NCBI GenBank assembly: GCA_965248545.1
Contig: OZ252110.1
Span: forward strand, 3,348,001-3,412,000
Direction of reading: 5' to 3'
From: Alteromonas_E sp965248545
GTDB lineage: Bacteria > Pseudomonadota > Gammaproteobacteria > Enterobacterales > Alteromonadaceae
Length of the DNA stretch: 64,000 nucleotides
Shown in pieces: positions 26,382-35,041 of the stretch. Position 1 is the stretch's first letter; each line of letters opens with the position of its first letter. Made by a program: the position numbers and the translations under genes. The notes below the pieces were generated by a model. That model worked only from the letters and a program-made list of their open reading frames with translations, searched no databases and was not told the DNA's origin.

Positions 26382-26864
26382 ATGAAGAAAATCATCATTT
26401 TTGGGAACTCGGGTTCAGGCAAATCAACCTTGGCGAAGCAGCTAAGCGAAACGAAAGGGCTCGCGCATCTTGACTTGGATACGCTTGCTTGGTTGCCAAC
26501 AGCGCCACCTGAGCGACAATCAGTTGACGCCTCCGCTGTTGCGATCAAGCGGTTTGTAAAGGAAAACCCTGGTTGGGTAATAGAAGGGTGTTACGCGGAC
26601 TTAATTGCGTTAGTCGAGGCCGATGCAAATGAGCTTATTTTTCTCAACCTTCCTGTTGAAACCTGTGTCGAAAATGCCAAACAACGCCCTTGGGAACCAC
26701 ATAAGTACTCGACAAAAGAACAGCAAGACAGCAATCTAAACATGCTAATTGAATGGATATCGGAATACCCGAATCGCACTGACACCTTCTCGCAAGCAGC
26801 ACATCAACAGATCTTTGACCGTTTCACTGGCAAGAAAACTATGCTTGTCGAAAATGAAAACTGA
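26382..26864 (+). CDS. P-loop kinase-like NTPase
   Basis: 160 residues from ATG 26382 (an upstream TTG at 26352 is less likely). Walker A GNSGSGKSTLAK lies at about residues 8-19, with LDLDTLAWLP after it. NELIFLNLPVETCVENAKQRPWEPHKY looks like the Walker B and lid region of small adenylate/shikimate-kinase-like proteins (FlaR type). The substrate is unknown. Confidence 0.78.
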   Translation: MKKIIIFGNSGSGKSTLAKQLSETKGLAHLDLDTLAWLPTAPPERQSVDASAVAIKRFVKENPGWVIEGCYADLIALVEADANELIFLNLPVETCVENAKQRPWEPHKYSTKEQQDSNLNMLIEWISEYPNRTDTFSQAAHQQIFDRFTGKKTMLVENEN

Positions 26865-26881
26865 GCATAAGCATCAATCGC

Positions 26882-27733
26882 GTGATTAAAACATACGGCT
26901 ATAGCATTTTAGCCTTAATCGCATTTGCGGCCAATTCGGTGTTTTGCCGTCTAGCGCTCAAGGATGAAAATATTGATGCCGCTAGTTTTACCCTAATTCG
27001 GATGCTGTCGGGTGCAGGAATGTTTGTAATGTTGCTAATACTACAGAAGCGGATACCCGCAATATTGGTTAAACCGACATCGAAACGGATGTTGTCCGCA
27101 CTTATGTTATTCATCTACGCAGCTGCCTTTTCGTTTGCCTATATAACGTTGGAAACCGCTACAGGTGCGCTAGTTCTGTTTGGCATAGTTCAGTTGAGCA
27201 TGTTGCTGATTGGTTGGTTTAAAGGGAGCCGTTTCACACTGATTGAGTCGCTTGGCATTGCGGTATCTTTCGGGGGGCTTGTTTACTTGTTGTACCCTCA
27301 AGTAGCGACTCCTAGTTTAAATGGCTTTGTATTGATGACCTTTGCAGGTATTGCATGGGGCGTTTATACATTGCTGGGCCGCGGTTCTTCCGAGCCAATG
27401 ATCGACACTGCCAGCAATTTTGTGTTAACAATACCCTTGGTCGTTTTACTGACCTTGGTATGTTGGCCATCGTTGGATATTTCAGCGATTGGCGCTCTGT
27501 GGGCGGTATTGTCTGGCGTACTGGCTTCTGCTCTGGGTTATACCATTTGGTATGCGGTATTACCGTCTTTGCGTACAACGAGCGCTGCGGTCATGCAGCT
27601 CTCTGTTCCTGTGATCGCGGCAATAGGCGGTGTTCTCTTGGTCGCTGAACCGATCACCCAGCGCTTACTGATTGCCAGTGTGCTCGTATTGGGAGGTATA
27701 TTGTTGGTCGTCACGGCAAAGAAACGCTCATGA
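26882..27733 (+). CDS. EamA/DMT-family transporter
   Basis: 283 residues, ten membrane helices in two EamA repeats (about 1-135 and 145-280). Inner-membrane metabolite exporter of the drug/metabolite transporter superfamily; substrate unknown. GTG start. The stop overlaps the start of the next gene by ATGA, so the two are coupled. Confidence 0.9.
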   Translation: MIKTYGYSILALIAFAANSVFCRLALKDENIDAASFTLIRMLSGAGMFVMLLILQKRIPAILVKPTSKRMLSALMLFIYAAAFSFAYITLETATGALVLFGIVQLSMLLIGWFKGSRFTLIESLGIAVSFGGLVYLLYPQVATPSLNGFVLMTFAGIAWGVYTLLGRGSSEPMIDTASNFVLTIPLVVLLTLVCWPSLDISAIGALWAVLSGVLASALGYTIWYAVLPSLRTTSAAVMQLSVPVIAAIGGVLLVAEPITQRLLIASVLVLGGILLVVTAKKRS

Positions 27734-28125
27734 TGAAAAAAGCGGTCTCACTCGTACTCGCCTATTTGTTTCTGGCTCTGGCCATAATCGGCGTAGTCTT
27801 GCCCGGATTGCCGACAGTCCCCTTTTTGTTGCTTGCTGCGTGGTTTGCTGCGAGAGGCTCTGAGCGACTGCATACCTGGTTATACGCTCATCCACATTTT
27901 GGACAACTTCTCATCGACTGGGAACAACAAAAAGCGGTTTCTCGAAAGAGTAAAGTCTTGGCTGTCATTATGATGGCCGCGAGTGCGGTGTTCTTGTATT
28001 ACAAGACGGAAAACACAACGTTAGTTGCGGTTGTCGTTGCTATTTTCGTGTGTGTAAGTACCTATCTGCTTACTCGGCCAGAGCCGACCCGCAATGCAAT
28101 ACAGCACCAATCGTCGGAAGATTGA
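27730..28125 (+). CDS. DUF454 (YbaN-like) inner-membrane protein
   Basis: 131 residues. The family signature LAIIGVVLPGLPTVPFLLLAAWF lies at about 17-39, followed by ARGSERLHTWLYAHPHFG and two more hydrophobic segments. Function unknown. Overlaps the transporter gene by 4 bases. Confidence 0.9.
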   Translation: MMKKAVSLVLAYLFLALAIIGVVLPGLPTVPFLLLAAWFAARGSERLHTWLYAHPHFGQLLIDWEQQKAVSRKSKVLAVIMMAASAVFLYYKTENTTLVAVVVAIFVCVSTYLLTRPEPTRNAIQHQSSED

Positions 28126-28181
28126 GTTTCGTCTCGAGCAGCGTATGATAGAACGAAAGGTTTAACCTACAAGGAAGCGTT

Positions 28182-28553
28182 ATGTCGGAATTTGAACAAT
28201 CCGTGTCTAACGAGCAGTTAAACGACCGCGAAGAAGCGGCGAAGATGCACGCGATGATAGCATACGGGTGCATGGTTCTTGGCTTATTTACTGGCGCGTT
28301 TTGGATCATCGGTGCCGTTTGGGCAATGGTCAAAAAAGATGAAGCGCGAGGCACACGATTTGAAGATCACTACACCAACATTATCACTACATTCTGGTGG
28401 GGCCTCGGTTTAACCATTATCGGATTCATCCTACTGGTAATTCTGGTTGGCTATTTGGTCATGATCGGCGTTTGGATTTGGTCTATCTATCGAGTGGCCA
28501 AGGGCTTAAATAACATACTCTCGAACCGACCATTTTCTCCCTACACGGAGTAG
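28182..28553 (+). CDS. DUF4870-like membrane protein
   Basis: 123 residues with three membrane helices (about 27-48, 69-86 and 88-105). Conserved-looking pieces are HYTNIITTFWWGL and SIYRVAKGLNNI, shared with a widespread family of small proteobacterial membrane proteins. AAGGA precedes the ATG. Its end carries the GGAG that serves as ribosome-binding site for the next gene, suggesting an operon. Confidence 0.75.
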   Translation: MSEFEQSVSNEQLNDREEAAKMHAMIAYGCMVLGLFTGAFWIIGAVWAMVKKDEARGTRFEDHYTNIITTFWWGLGLTIIGFILLVILVGYLVMIGVWIWSIYRVAKGLNNILSNRPFSPYTE

Positions 28554-28559
28554 CTTACT

Positions 28560-28997
28560 GTGACTAACGACCATTTTCGGCGTCTTGAGAGCATGTATGC
28601 TGCGGCGCCGTTTAACGCGTTTTTCAAACCGAGCATGACGGTTTCTGAAGGGCAAGCCATCATTGATATCGAACTGTCTGAACAATTTCATCACTCCGCA
28701 GGTGGAGTGCACGGTTCGGTATATTTTAAAATGCTGGATGATGCTGCATTTTTTGCTGCCAATTCACTGGAAGAACGTGTTTTTGTATTGACCACGTCGT
28801 TCACCACATACATCACTAGGCCTGTGGCTGATGGCAATATGAAAGCCATTGGCAAAGTGGTAAACGCCAACAAATCTCAATTTATCTGTGAAGCAGTGGT
28901 GTATGATGCTGAAGACCGAGAAATCGGACGTGGAAATGGCATCTTCGTGAGGGGGAAATTTCCACTCACAGAGGCAGCTGGATATGGTAAGGATTAA
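28560..28997 (+). CDS. Hotdog-fold thioesterase (PaaI-like)
   Basis: 145 residues, single hotdog domain with the PaaI-type core GGVHGSVYFKMLDDAAFFAA, where Asp is the usual catalytic position, and TSFTTYITRPV. It probably hydrolyses acyl-CoA substrates. GTG start 9 bases after GGAG. Confidence 0.85.
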   Translation: MTNDHFRRLESMYAAAPFNAFFKPSMTVSEGQAIIDIELSEQFHHSAGGVHGSVYFKMLDDAAFFAANSLEERVFVLTTSFTTYITRPVADGNMKAIGKVVNANKSQFICEAVVYDAEDREIGRGNGIFVRGKFPLTEAAGYGKD

Positions 28998-29004
28998 CCT
29001 AAGA

Positions 29005-29029
29005 CGGTAGCGCTTGCTCAGCGCTACCG
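29005..29029. terminator. Hairpin between convergent thioesterase and symporter genes
   Basis: A perfect 9-bp GC-rich stem, CGGTAGCGC/GCGCTACCG, with a 7-base loop lies 7 bases after the thioesterase stop. The downstream T content is modest on both strands, so it is a likely but not textbook bidirectional terminator. Confidence 0.6.
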
Positions 29030-29043
29030 AATGATTTCAAGGG

Positions 29044-30393
29044 TTAAGGTTTGTTGTGAGAAAAGTCTGAAAAATCGACCTCTTCTTTCTTCGCCCCAGC
29101 ATTCAAGTCGTGGTAAACATCGCGGTCCAATTCCTTTTCACTGTTCGCAACAATACATGCCACGGTGCAGTCACCCGTTATATTGACGACCGTTCTAGTC
29201 ATATCCAACAAGCGGTCAATACCAATAATCAGGGCAATACCTTCTACCGGAAGATTTACTTGCTGTAGCACCATTGCCAACATGATCAATCCAACGCCTG
29301 GAACACCTGCAGTGCCAATTGAAGCGAGTGTCGCTGTCAAGACGACCATCAACAAATCTGTGGTAGATAAATCAACCCCATAAACTTGAGCGATAAATAC
29401 AGTGGCAACACCCTGCATAATTGCGGTGCCATCCATATTAATCGTGGCGCCCAAAGGAATGGTAAATGAAGACACCGTGGGCTTAACACCCAGTTTATAA
29501 CGGGCGGTTTCTAGCGTAACCGGCAAGGTTGCACTGCTGCTTGATGTACTAAAAGCAAACAACGCAGCATCCCGCATTTTGCGTAAAAGGATGAGAGGGT
29601 TTAGTCCGGTAAACAGTTTAAGCAGTGTTGGGTATGTAATCAGCGCATGGCCGATTAACACAAAAAACACGAGGAAGAAGTATTTTGCGAGACTGCCCAG
29701 CATGTCAGTACCTACAGTCGCGAACAGTTTTGCCATTAGCACGAATACGCCGTAGGGCGCTAAATTCATGATAATCGTCACCAGCTTCATGATAATGGTG
29801 TTGATGTCTTCAAAGAAGCGACCAACGCGTTTGCCCGCGTCGCCCGTCATTGCCATTGCAATCCCGAACAGCACTGCAAAAACAATGATCTGTAACATAT
29901 TACCTTCCGCCATCGAATTAATCGGGTTAGACGGGAACATATTAATGAACACTTCAGAGAGCGGGGGCGCTTCGTTAGGACTGAATACTGCTTCGGTTGG
30001 CTTCTCGACGCCAGAACCTGGTTGCAAAAGCAGCGCAAAGAACATGGCTAGACTTACCGCGATGCACGTGGTGAAGATATACATGCCAATGGATTTACCG
30101 CCCAATCGCCCAAGTTTACTGGGGTCTGAAAGGCTACTTGTACCACAGACCAGAGAGACAAAAACCAAAGGAACGACTAACATTTTTAAGCTAGCAATGA
30201 AGATTGAGCCGAGGGTTGAAAATATACCTTCTACTAGAATTGTATACGTGGAAACGTTGAGTCCAAATAGGCTAAACGTCAAATCTCCGCTATCATCAGC
30301 CAAAAGTTGCAGCAAACCACCGATAACGATTCCGGCGATCATGCCGATAAAAATTCGAGCGGTTAGGCTATATTTATGAGAAGCGTCAGACAT
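29044..30393 (-). CDS. Dicarboxylate/amino acid:cation symporter (DAACS family)
   Basis: 449 residues from ATG 30393; the longer frame to 30498 lacks sense as a membrane protein start. SLC1/GltP fold: eight helices and two hairpins. The Ser-rich hairpin motif STSSSSATLPVT and TINMDGTAIMQG (Na+ and substrate site) are present, as is GTAGVPGVGLIML in HP2. Likely imports glutamate, aspartate or C4-dicarboxylates with Na+ or H+. Confidence 0.94.
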   Translation of the reverse strand: MSDASHKYSLTARIFIGMIAGIVIGGLLQLLADDSGDLTFSLFGLNVSTYTILVEGIFSTLGSIFIASLKMLVVPLVFVSLVCGTSSLSDPSKLGRLGGKSIGMYIFTTCIAVSLAMFFALLLQPGSGVEKPTEAVFSPNEAPPLSEVFINMFPSNPINSMAEGNMLQIIVFAVLFGIAMAMTGDAGKRVGRFFEDINTIIMKLVTIIMNLAPYGVFVLMAKLFATVGTDMLGSLAKYFFLVFFVLIGHALITYPTLLKLFTGLNPLILLRKMRDAALFAFSTSSSSATLPVTLETARYKLGVKPTVSSFTIPLGATINMDGTAIMQGVATVFIAQVYGVDLSTTDLLMVVLTATLASIGTAGVPGVGLIMLAMVLQQVNLPVEGIALIIGIDRLLDMTRTVVNITGDCTVACIVANSEKELDRDVYHDLNAGAKKEEVDFSDFSHNKP

Positions 30394-30514
30394 GCAATTT
30401 CCGAGTGTTATTGTTGTTGTGGTCGATAGCCTATCAAGTTTGCTTAGTAACCTGAACCTTTTTACAACACCAAACTGTGGTATTTCGACGCAAACCATAG
30501 CGGGGAATAATGGA

Positions 30515-33373
30515 ATGAAACGAAAGCTATCTGCAATACCTTACACCTTCATGATGCTCTTGAGTCTCTTGCTCACTGCCTGTGGCGGCGGTGGAGAGGT
30601 GTCGAGGGATCCCGGTAATAATCCAGATCCAGACCCAACTCCGACTGAGCAGTTGTCGATTGCATTGCAGATTGTGGATGCCAATGGACAACCAGCCAAT
30701 GACTTGAGTGCAGAAACGCCGTTGACGATCATTGCGACCGTCACTAATAGCACGGGGGCAGCGGTTGGTGACGAACTCGTTACCTTCACATTTAATACCG
30801 CGGGCTTAGCTTCATTCAACAACGACACCGGTACAGCGCTTACGGGTTCGGATGGGACCGCCCGAATCGGTATTATTGTGGGTCAAAATTCTGGTGATGG
30901 CTTAGTAATCGCGAATGCGGGTAACGCCGACGCCGCGCAAATCGGGTTTAAATCGGCTGGCACTGATACTGTGGGCGTATTACCCATAACCATTGCCATG
31001 GCTATTGTCGACGCAGACGGCGCACCCTCCAATGAATTGGCAACGGGCTCTCCGTTAACTGTTATTGCGACCGTGACTAATACCGACGGCGACGTCATTC
31101 CAAACGAATTAGTAACCTTTACATTCAATATTGAAGGCCTGGCGGTGTTTGACAACGATACCGGTACGGCGTTAACGAATGATCAAGGTGTTGCACAGAT
31201 TGGGCTTGTTGTTGGACCAAACTCAGGCGATGGACTGGTGTTCGCCAACGCTGGTGATGCAGATCAAGCGCAAATAGGTTTCAGCTCAGCGGGCTCTGAC
31301 CCAGTTGGAGAGTTTCCTAAAATCATTGAAATGACAATCGTTGATGCTAACGGTGACCCTTCAAATGAACTCGCCACTGGTTCACCGCTGTATGTGTTAG
31401 CTTCAGTTACAGATACCGACGACAATGCAGTTACAAATGAGCTGGTTACATTCTCGTTCAATACTGCAGGTCTAGCGGAATTTGATAATGATACTGGTAC
31501 AGCGCTCACCGATGATACCGGTGTTGCGCGGATTGGTTTACTAGTGGGACCAAATTCGGGCGATGGTCTCGTGTTTGCTGATGTAGAAGACGCCGCCCAA
31601 GCTCAAATCGGGTTCAGTTCTGCCGGTGCCGATGTTACCGGTGAATTACCTGCGTCGCTGGAGTTATTTGCTTCATCTATCCAACTAGCGTCAAGTGGCA
31701 ACGGCGAGGTAGAACTAATAGCCGTTGTTAAAAACGAGCAAAACATTCTAATGGAAGGCGTCAGTGTTGACTTTGCCGCCAATCAAGATGCACAGCTGCA
31801 AATCAGCCAAGGTGTTACGTCAGCAGACGGCACTGCGAGGGCGGTTTTAACCACGCTAAACAAAGCTTTGCGCACTATCACAGTCACTGCGTCTACCTTA
31901 ACCCTTGAAGAAACGGTTGATGTTCAAGTGGTGGGTACAGAAATCAACCTGAATGCACCGTCAAGCGTGATCATTAACGACACATCACCGATTACAATTT
32001 TAGTAGCAGATTCAGACGGCAAAGGGATTGCAAATGAGGTCGTTGAGCTGACCACCACAATCGGCACATTGAGCGACACCACTCCGACAACTGATGTGAA
32101 TGGTCAAGTAACGGTTGAGTACTCATCTAACGCGTCTGGTGTGGATACGATTGGCGCAAGCGCACTGAATGTAACGAACTCTATTGATATCGCGATTCAA
32201 GAAGATGATTTCAGCTTTTCAAGTGTACCAACGGAAGAGGTTCCTTTGGGGCAAAATGCGAATCTTACCATTCGCTGGTATCGAGAGAATGCACCCTTAG
32301 TTAATGGTACGGTAACCGTAACAGCTTCTCGCGGTTCGCTAGTAACGAATGTAGTGCAGACAAACGCAAATGGTTTAGCAACCTTTCAAATCAGCTCTAA
32401 TAATGCGGGTCTGTCGTCGTTGTCTGCTATCGGCGTTGATGGCAACGGTGATGAGGTTACCGCGCGTGCTGAGGTAGAGTTTATCGCGCTTGATGCTCAC
32501 TCTATTAATGTCGACGCGTCGCCTGATTTGATTGGCCCAGAAGGTGAAACCAGCACCATTACCGCTATTGTAAGAGACGTAACAGGAAACCTAGTTAAAA
32601 ACAAATTGGTAAACTTCGAACTAGAAGATGCCAGTAACGGTTTCTTACGAGACGCTAGTGCTACCACAGATAGCAATGGTATCGCATCGACGGTATATAA
32701 TAGTGGGGCAGTCAGCAGTGAAGATGCGGTGAGAGTCGATGCAATCGTAGCCGATAATCAATCTGTAACCGGTTTCACAACACTAACAGTTGGTGAACGT
32801 GCCTTCGATTTATCGATTGGTACTGGTAATTCGATTGAGTCACCTGACGCGTCAACCTACCTCAAAACCTTCTCGGTATTTGTGAGTGACTCGGTTGGTC
32901 AACCGGTATCGAGTGCAGACCTGACCATTTCTTCAACGCCAGTGAAATTCTCGCAAGGTGGTACCTACCGCAAGGGATTCTGGCAGTGGAACCCGGCGAT
33001 TGAAATCTGGGAAAACTTTACTACTGCTGTTTGTAATAACGAAGATATCAATGGCAATGGCATTTTGGATGCTGGCGAGGACGAGAATGGCGACGGAGAG
33101 CTTACCCCCGGTATTATCGGTACGGTTAATTTTGCTAATGGTAACTCAGTGAGTGATAGCAATGGTCAGGCAATTGCAGAACTGCGCTACCCTAAGCAGT
33201 TTGGTCCTTGGACAGATGTTGAGCTAACCGTTTTTGGTAACTCGGCGGGTAGTGAGGCATTCGATAGTCTGAAGTTGACTTTCCCTGTAGCAGCAGAAGA
33301 TATTACTGAAGAAGATTCGCCACCACCGCCGAACCCTTTTGGTAGTGGTCAAAATTGTACTGACACACTTTAG
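30515..33373 (+). CDS. Large Ig-like (Big_1/invasin-type) repeat lipoprotein
   Basis: 952 residues from ATG 30515 (GGGGA 8 bases upstream; the frame opens earlier, but only this start gives a signal). Lipobox LTAC with lipid Cys at 23, a Gly/Pro/Asp linker, then beta-sandwich repeats. Three near-identical 111-residue repeats come first, then about five more diverged Big_1-like domains with the typical ...TDxNGxAxxxxxxxxxxGxxxxxA pattern. Near the end an Asp/Asn-rich segment (EDINGNGILDAGEDENGDG) looks like a calcium-binding EF-hand/dockerin loop. Likely a surface adhesin or matrix protein. Readers of intimin/invasin families will find the domain order familiar. Confidence 0.88.
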   Translation: MKRKLSAIPYTFMMLLSLLLTACGGGGEVSRDPGNNPDPDPTPTEQLSIALQIVDANGQPANDLSAETPLTIIATVTNSTGAAVGDELVTFTFNTAGLASFNNDTGTALTGSDGTARIGIIVGQNSGDGLVIANAGNADAAQIGFKSAGTDTVGVLPITIAMAIVDADGAPSNELATGSPLTVIATVTNTDGDVIPNELVTFTFNIEGLAVFDNDTGTALTNDQGVAQIGLVVGPNSGDGLVFANAGDADQAQIGFSSAGSDPVGEFPKIIEMTIVDANGDPSNELATGSPLYVLASVTDTDDNAVTNELVTFSFNTAGLAEFDNDTGTALTDDTGVARIGLLVGPNSGDGLVFADVEDAAQAQIGFSSAGADVTGELPASLELFASSIQLASSGNGEVELIAVVKNEQNILMEGVSVDFAANQDAQLQISQGVTSADGTARAVLTTLNKALRTITVTASTLTLEETVDVQVVGTEINLNAPSSVIINDTSPITILVADSDGKGIANEVVELTTTIGTLSDTTPTTDVNGQVTVEYSSNASGVDTIGASALNVTNSIDIAIQEDDFSFSSVPTEEVPLGQNANLTIRWYRENAPLVNGTVTVTASRGSLVTNVVQTNANGLATFQISSNNAGLSSLSAIGVDGNGDEVTARAEVEFIALDAHSINVDASPDLIGPEGETSTITAIVRDVTGNLVKNKLVNFELEDASNGFLRDASATTDSNGIASTVYNSGAVSSEDAVRVDAIVADNQSVTGFTTLTVGERAFDLSIGTGNSIESPDASTYLKTFSVFVSDSVGQPVSSADLTISSTPVKFSQGGTYRKGFWQWNPAIEIWENFTTAVCNNEDINGNGILDAGEDENGDGELTPGIIGTVNFANGNSVSDSNGQAIAELRYPKQFGPWTDVELTVFGNSAGSEAFDSLKLTFPVAAEDITEEDSPPPPNPFGSGQNCTDTL
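30659..31657 (+). repeat. Three 333-bp tandem repeats within the Ig-like lipoprotein gene
   Basis: Equivalent Ile codons fall at 30659, 30992 and 31325, an exact 333-bp (111-codon) period. The protein repeats share long stretches such as NSGDGLVFA and QIGFSSAG, while the DNA has diverged at many third positions, so the duplication is old enough to have drifted. Confidence 0.9.
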
Positions 33374-33390
33374 TCGCTACACAAGCCAAT

Positions 33391-33429
33391 AAAAAAGCCC
33401 CAATCGACAATCGATTGGGGCTTTTTTTT
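33391..33429. terminator. Bidirectional rho-independent terminator
   Basis: AGCCCCAATCGA (33396-33407) and TCGATTGGGGCT (33411-33422) form a perfect 12-bp stem with a CAA loop. It is flanked by six A on the left and eight T on the right, so it works for the plus-strand lipoprotein gene and the minus-strand astB gene, which end on either side. Confidence 0.95.
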
Positions 33430-33441
33430 CAGTATTCGAAT

Positions 33442-34782
33442 TTAGTCTTGTTGGAAAGGATAAACTGAGCCTAACTTCATGATTTGGGTTAATTCATCCA
33501 ATGCTGTGCGTGATTCCACAAGTAGCTGTGGATCAATCAAATCTTTTACATTCAATTCGTCGCGATAGTGCTTGTCAACCCACTGATTTAAGCGCTCGAA
33601 TTGTGCATCAGTGATTATTGCGTTTTGGTTAACCGCGCTTAGCTCAACATCATTCATGGCAACGCGCAATCTCAAGCAAGCTGGACCACCACCATTTTGC
33701 ATGCTCTGTTTTACGTCAAAGTACTTAACTTGTTTGATCGGCGTATTTTGCCCTACGAGTGACGCAAGATAAGACGACACGGCTGCGCTATCTTCACACT
33801 CAGTCGGTGCGATGATCGCCATTTCGCCATTTGGCAAAGTAATAATTTGGGTGTTGAATAAATAAGTCTTTACCGCTTCAGAAACACTTACGTCGCTGGT
33901 ATTGACGCGGATGAAGTGTAAGTCGCTGTCGCCAAACTTTTGTGAGATTTCGTCAAGCGCTGCCTGGGTATTCATGAACGCCTGCTCATGGTAGAACAAA
34001 ACGTTTTGGTTGCCGACTGAAATCACGTCATTGTGGAAAACACCCTGGTCGATTACATCAGGGTTCTGTTGGATATACACAACACTATCGTCACTCAATC
34101 CGTGCAAACGCGCGACAGCCTGGCACGCTTCTAGTGTGTGTCGAGCAGGGTATTTTTTTGGTGCAGGCTTAGACGTGTCAAATGCGTGGCGGCCATAAAC
34201 AAATAATTCAACACCAGAATAGCCATACTCTCGGCAAAGGCGCGTGTGGTTAGCAGCACCTTCATCACCAAAATGCTCGTTGTCAGGCAGGTGTTTGTGA
34301 TGTGCAAAATGCTTATCGTTATTGAAGATTGCCTTGAGGATATTACCCGTGACTTGCGGTTCCAGACTGCGGTGAAACTTGTTGGTGAGATTGGCCGGTG
34401 TGAAATGCACCTTACCATCAGCAGTATCTGCGCTGGGTGAAACGGTCGCGGCATTGGCTGTCCACATACTTGAGGCAGAACAACAGGCAAGAAATATATG
34501 CGGTGCTTGTTGGTAGGCTTGCTCCAAAACGCGAGCATCACTGCCGGTGAAACCTAAACGTCGCAATGCGTACACATCAGGGCGCTCCTGCGGCGCTAAA
34601 ACACCTTGAGTCATACCGAGGTCCGCTAACGCTTTCATCTTCTGTAAGCCTTGTTTAGCAGCTTGTTTTGGGCTGCTTGAGGCGTTGGCATTATTTAAAG
34701 AGGCTACGTTGCCAAATGAAAGACCCGCATAGTTATGGGTTGGGCCAACTAGACCGTCAAAGTTAACTTCGAAATGCTGCAT
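33442..34782 (-). CDS. astB: N-succinylarginine dihydrolase
   Basis: 446 residues (E. coli 447). Second enzyme of the arginine succinyltransferase pathway, converting N2-succinylarginine to succinylornithine with loss of CO2 and NH3. The start FEVNFDGLVGPTHNYAGLS is diagnostic. The catalytic Cys is C369 in GGGPACLRL; catalytic His and Glu are expected in the NPDVIDQGVFHNDVI region. The other ast genes are not adjacent, which differs from the enterobacterial astCADBE operon. Confidence 0.96.
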   Translation of the reverse strand: MQHFEVNFDGLVGPTHNYAGLSFGNVASLNNANASSSPKQAAKQGLQKMKALADLGMTQGVLAPQERPDVYALRRLGFTGSDARVLEQAYQQAPHIFLACCSASSMWTANAATVSPSADTADGKVHFTPANLTNKFHRSLEPQVTGNILKAIFNNDKHFAHHKHLPDNEHFGDEGAANHTRLCREYGYSGVELFVYGRHAFDTSKPAPKKYPARHTLEACQAVARLHGLSDDSVVYIQQNPDVIDQGVFHNDVISVGNQNVLFYHEQAFMNTQAALDEISQKFGDSDLHFIRVNTSDVSVSEAVKTYLFNTQIITLPNGEMAIIAPTECEDSAAVSSYLASLVGQNTPIKQVKYFDVKQSMQNGGGPACLRLRVAMNDVELSAVNQNAIITDAQFERLNQWVDKHYRDELNVKDLIDPQLLVESRTALDELTQIMKLGSVYPFQQD

Positions 34783-34846
34783 AAACTCTGATTTCCTGCT
34801 TTATTGTTGTTGGTAGTGCCCGGCATTATACGCATTTAAAGGGGGC

Positions 34847-34885
34847 TGCCAATCAAACTGGTTAAAAAACAAACAGGTTGGCAGG
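34847..34885. other. Inverted repeat upstream of topA
   Basis: CTGCCAA (34847-34853) and TTGGCAG (34879-34885) are perfect inverted arms 25 bases apart, followed by a short T-run. It lies between the divergent astB and topA genes and could be a leader structure or an operator; no known protein site is matched. Confidence 0.35.
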
Positions 34886-34924
34886 TGGTTTTTTGAGCAA
34901 TTGTGATTAACTATGAATAAGAAC

Positions 34925-34953
34925 TTGTTTTCTATTCACTTTGCCGATATATG
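34925..34953 (+). promoter_or_regulatory. Candidate topA promoter
   Basis: TTGTTT (34925-34930), 17 bases, TATATG (34948-34953) in an AT-rich stretch ending 88 bases before the topA ATG. Confidence 0.35.
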
Positions 34954-35041
34954 TTAAAAAAGCAATTTCCGCCAAGATACCTGCTAGTTGGCGAGAATGA
35001 ATATTAAAAACCATTTAAAATCATAGGTTTAATTAAATTTA

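Noticed and set aside
29768..30379. 203-codon plus-strand frame inside the symporter gene.
   Set aside because: Antisense shadow of a well-supported transporter; no domain or ribosome-binding site.
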